Both the position numbers and the translations under genes were made by a program. 64,000 nucleotides of DNA from Oscillatoriales cyanobacterium (GTDB lineage Bacteria > Cyanobacteriota > Cyanobacteriia > Cyanobacteriales > Laspinemataceae), in assembly GCA_011390955.1 (NCBI GenBank), contig JAABRM010000011.1, forward strand, positions 116,400-180,399, in the 5' to 3' direction. Positions 62,717-64,000 of this stretch are shown here, piece after piece (within the stretch, counting starts at the first letter, position 1; every line of letters starts with the position of its first letter). Under the pieces are notes generated by a model. It did no database searches and was not told the origin of the DNA. It worked only from the letters and a program-made list of their open reading frames with translations.

Positions 62717-63246
62717 AAGTTATAAATCGTTATCAACCATTAAACGACAGTGACTAGCTATCAATCATCAGCTATAACCTATCAAAAAACCAGAAATGAT
62801 GTCGGCAGGGATGAAAGTCCCCCACAGCGGACACCGGACAGGGCGCAAGCAAGCATTCCCAGGGCGTACAGGGCGCAAGCATTGCCAGGGCGCAAGCATT
62901 GCTTCTTAATTAGATAGCGTTCTCGATCGTTTAATAATTTGATTTAAAAGGTTAAAACTGAATATGGTAACATACCAGCAGGTTTGCTGCTTACAGGGAT
63001 GTGGCTCTCGATTAATCTTATGTGAAAATAGGAGGATCCAATGCAGCGATCGCTATTTCTGTAGTTGTGGGTAGCCTTTAAGTAAAACCACTGACTTTGT
63101 TTTTACCTAAAGCTTTAAAAATGCACGGCCTTTGTAGCAATAGAGCAATAGTGCCGGTTGCCAAGCGACAAAATATCGAGCGGTAGTTTAAATGCCTAAC
63201 CGCTTATGCTACAATAAGATTAAGTAAAAAAAGGAGATTAAGCAAA
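62717..63246. other. Intergenic region upstream of tnpB with palindromic repeats
   Basis: 530 bp. At 62837-62910 there are three degenerate copies of CAGGGCGCAAGCATTGC. A GCGGTAGTTTAAATGCCTAA hairpin closed by CCGC (63180-63204) is close to tnpB, a possible left-end hairpin of the IS. A TACAAT -10-like hexamer follows at about 63210 and AAGGAG at 63231. No tnpA gene is present, so the element would be a tnpB-only (IS1341-type) form. Confidence 0.5.
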
Positions 63247-64000
63247 TTGTATGGATGTCAGCAAGAGCTAATTAAAAATCCCGAAAATCTTCCCTTTTTA
63301 GAGTATTTGTGTGCTACGGCTAACAAACTAATTAATTGTGGAATTTATTTAGCCCGACAGTGGTACTTTAAATTAAGGCACATCACGGGAAAATACGACT
63401 TAGAAAAAAATTTAAAGTCAAATTCTAATTATCAATTTCTCCATGCTCAAGCGGCACAGCAAACCTTGAGAGGAGTAGCGGAATCCTTTAAGTCCTACAA
63501 GGAGCTTTCTTACAAGCACTTAGCTGGAGAACTGGAACACAAGCCTCAGCTTCCCAAATATCGAAAAAAGGGAGGACTAGGAGTTATAACTTATCCTAAA
63601 CAAGCTTTGAGATTTCAAGAAGGCAAGGTGAGAGTACCTCTGGGAAAAAAAGTTAAAGCTGCCTTTAAAGTCGATAGTTTTTTCTTGGATTTTCCCACAA
63701 ATCTTGATTTTAACAAGATTCGAGAAATTAGGATTCTCCCTCGTAACGGTTGCTTTTATGTCGAGTGGGTTTATCAATTGGAAATCGAGAAATCTCAACT
63801 TGATAAAGGTAAAGTTCTAGGGATTGACCACGGGGTTGACAATTGGTTGACTTGTGTTAGCAATGTAGGAACCAGCTTCATTATTGATGGCAAACATTTA
63901 AAATCCGTCAACCAATGGTATAACAAACAGGTGGCAACAATTAAAGAGAACAAATCTCAAGGATTCTGGTCTAATAAATTAGCCTGCCTAACGGAAAAAC
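63247..64000 (+). CDS. tnpB: IS200/IS605-family TnpB (OrfB), 3' end outside the window
   Basis: Open frame of 251 codons running off the window end. TTG start nine bases after AAGGAG gives MYGCQQELIKNPENLPFLEY, the usual start of cyanobacterial TnpB proteins. Further features: NKLINCGIYLARQWYF, LHAQAAQQTLRGVAESFKSY, KPQLPKYRKKGGLGVITYPK, and the first RuvC aspartate in KVLGIDHGVDNWLT (Asp-194). TnpB is the RNA-guided nuclease that favours retention of these elements. The zinc finger and remaining RuvC motifs are not in view. Confidence 0.92.
   Translation, partial: MYGCQQELIKNPENLPFLEYLCATANKLINCGIYLARQWYFKLRHITGKYDLEKNLKSNSNYQFLHAQAAQQTLRGVAESFKSYKELSYKHLAGELEHKPQLPKYRKKGGLGVITYPKQALRFQEGKVRVPLGKKVKAAFKVDSFFLDFPTNLDFNKIREIRILPRNGCFYVEWVYQLEIEKSQLDKGKVLGIDHGVDNWLTCVSNVGTSFIIDGKHLKSVNQWYNKQVATIKENKSQGFWSNKLACLTEK

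Noticed and set aside
62760..63240. Possible structured RNA or tRNA upstream of tnpB
   Set aside because: No cloverleaf or known RNA motif could be drawn; only short palindromes are visible.

Overview
The window comes from a phycoerythrin-containing, probably filamentous cyanobacterium, most likely of the Oscillatoriales. The evidence is very frequent HIP1 octamers (GCGATCGC), a full C-phycoerythrin locus, a BLUF adenylyl cyclase very close to the Oscillatoria acuminata OaPAC type, cyanobacterial VKOR-thioredoxin and HypF proteins, and dense short palindromic repeats. No rRNA, tRNA or CRISPR array was recognised.

Region 1 (1-13.8 kb) is a phycoerythrin locus plus core genes. The end of a rod linker is followed by cpeS, cpeT and cpeR on the + strand, matching the cpeCDESTR order known from Fremyella. 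A CpcS/CpeU-type lyase, a pentapeptide protein and a VapBC pair follow; its toxin gene is split by a 148-bp TA-flanked MITE. The lyase-type HEAT proteins CpeY, CpeF and CpeZ come next, then cpeBA (encoded as cpeB-cpeA on the - strand). A decayed photolyase-like gene, a photoactivated adenylyl cyclase, aroE and a DinB protein close the region.

Region 2 (14-24 kb) holds hypF, two XRE regulators, a membrane protein, and then a repeat-rich accessory stretch. That stretch carries a macrodomain protein, a UPF0175/DUF3368 toxin-antitoxin pair, a Uma2 protein and three copies of a two-gene cassette (a ~106-aa protein plus a retropepsin-like protease) set among AGAAACCGGGTTTCT repeats.

Region 3 (24.3-32.1 kb) is a caspase-like signalling cluster: TPR-CHAT protein, divergent sigma factor, DUF1822, CHAT-CHASE2 and DUF928.

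Region 4 (32.1-52.2 kb) looks like a defence island. It has a nucleotide kinase with a prokaryotic viperin; a Phd/Doc-like pair; a Zorya-like operon (unknown orf, ZorA, two ZorB, an EH-signature ZorC-like protein); and an operon of Hsp70, LysM membrane protein, TPR protein, J-like membrane protein with SPOR-like repeats, and GrpE-like protein. The viperin, Zorya-like and Hsp70 operons are each preceded by copies of the same long leader sequence. I consider the Zorya-like plus dedicated Hsp70/J/GrpE combination the best candidate for an undescribed system: a peptidoglycan-anchored ion-driven motor next to an envelope-tethered chaperone machine, with no ZorD helicase or ZorE nuclease in view.

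Region 5 (52.2-64 kb) holds cysK, a VKOR-thioredoxin fusion, a Cu+ P-type ATPase, a small zinc-ribbon protein, a NACHT-pentapeptide NTPase, an AGCS sodium symporter, lipA, and the 5' part of an IS200/IS605-type tnpB that runs off the end. All function calls rest on reading motifs by eye; no database search was possible.
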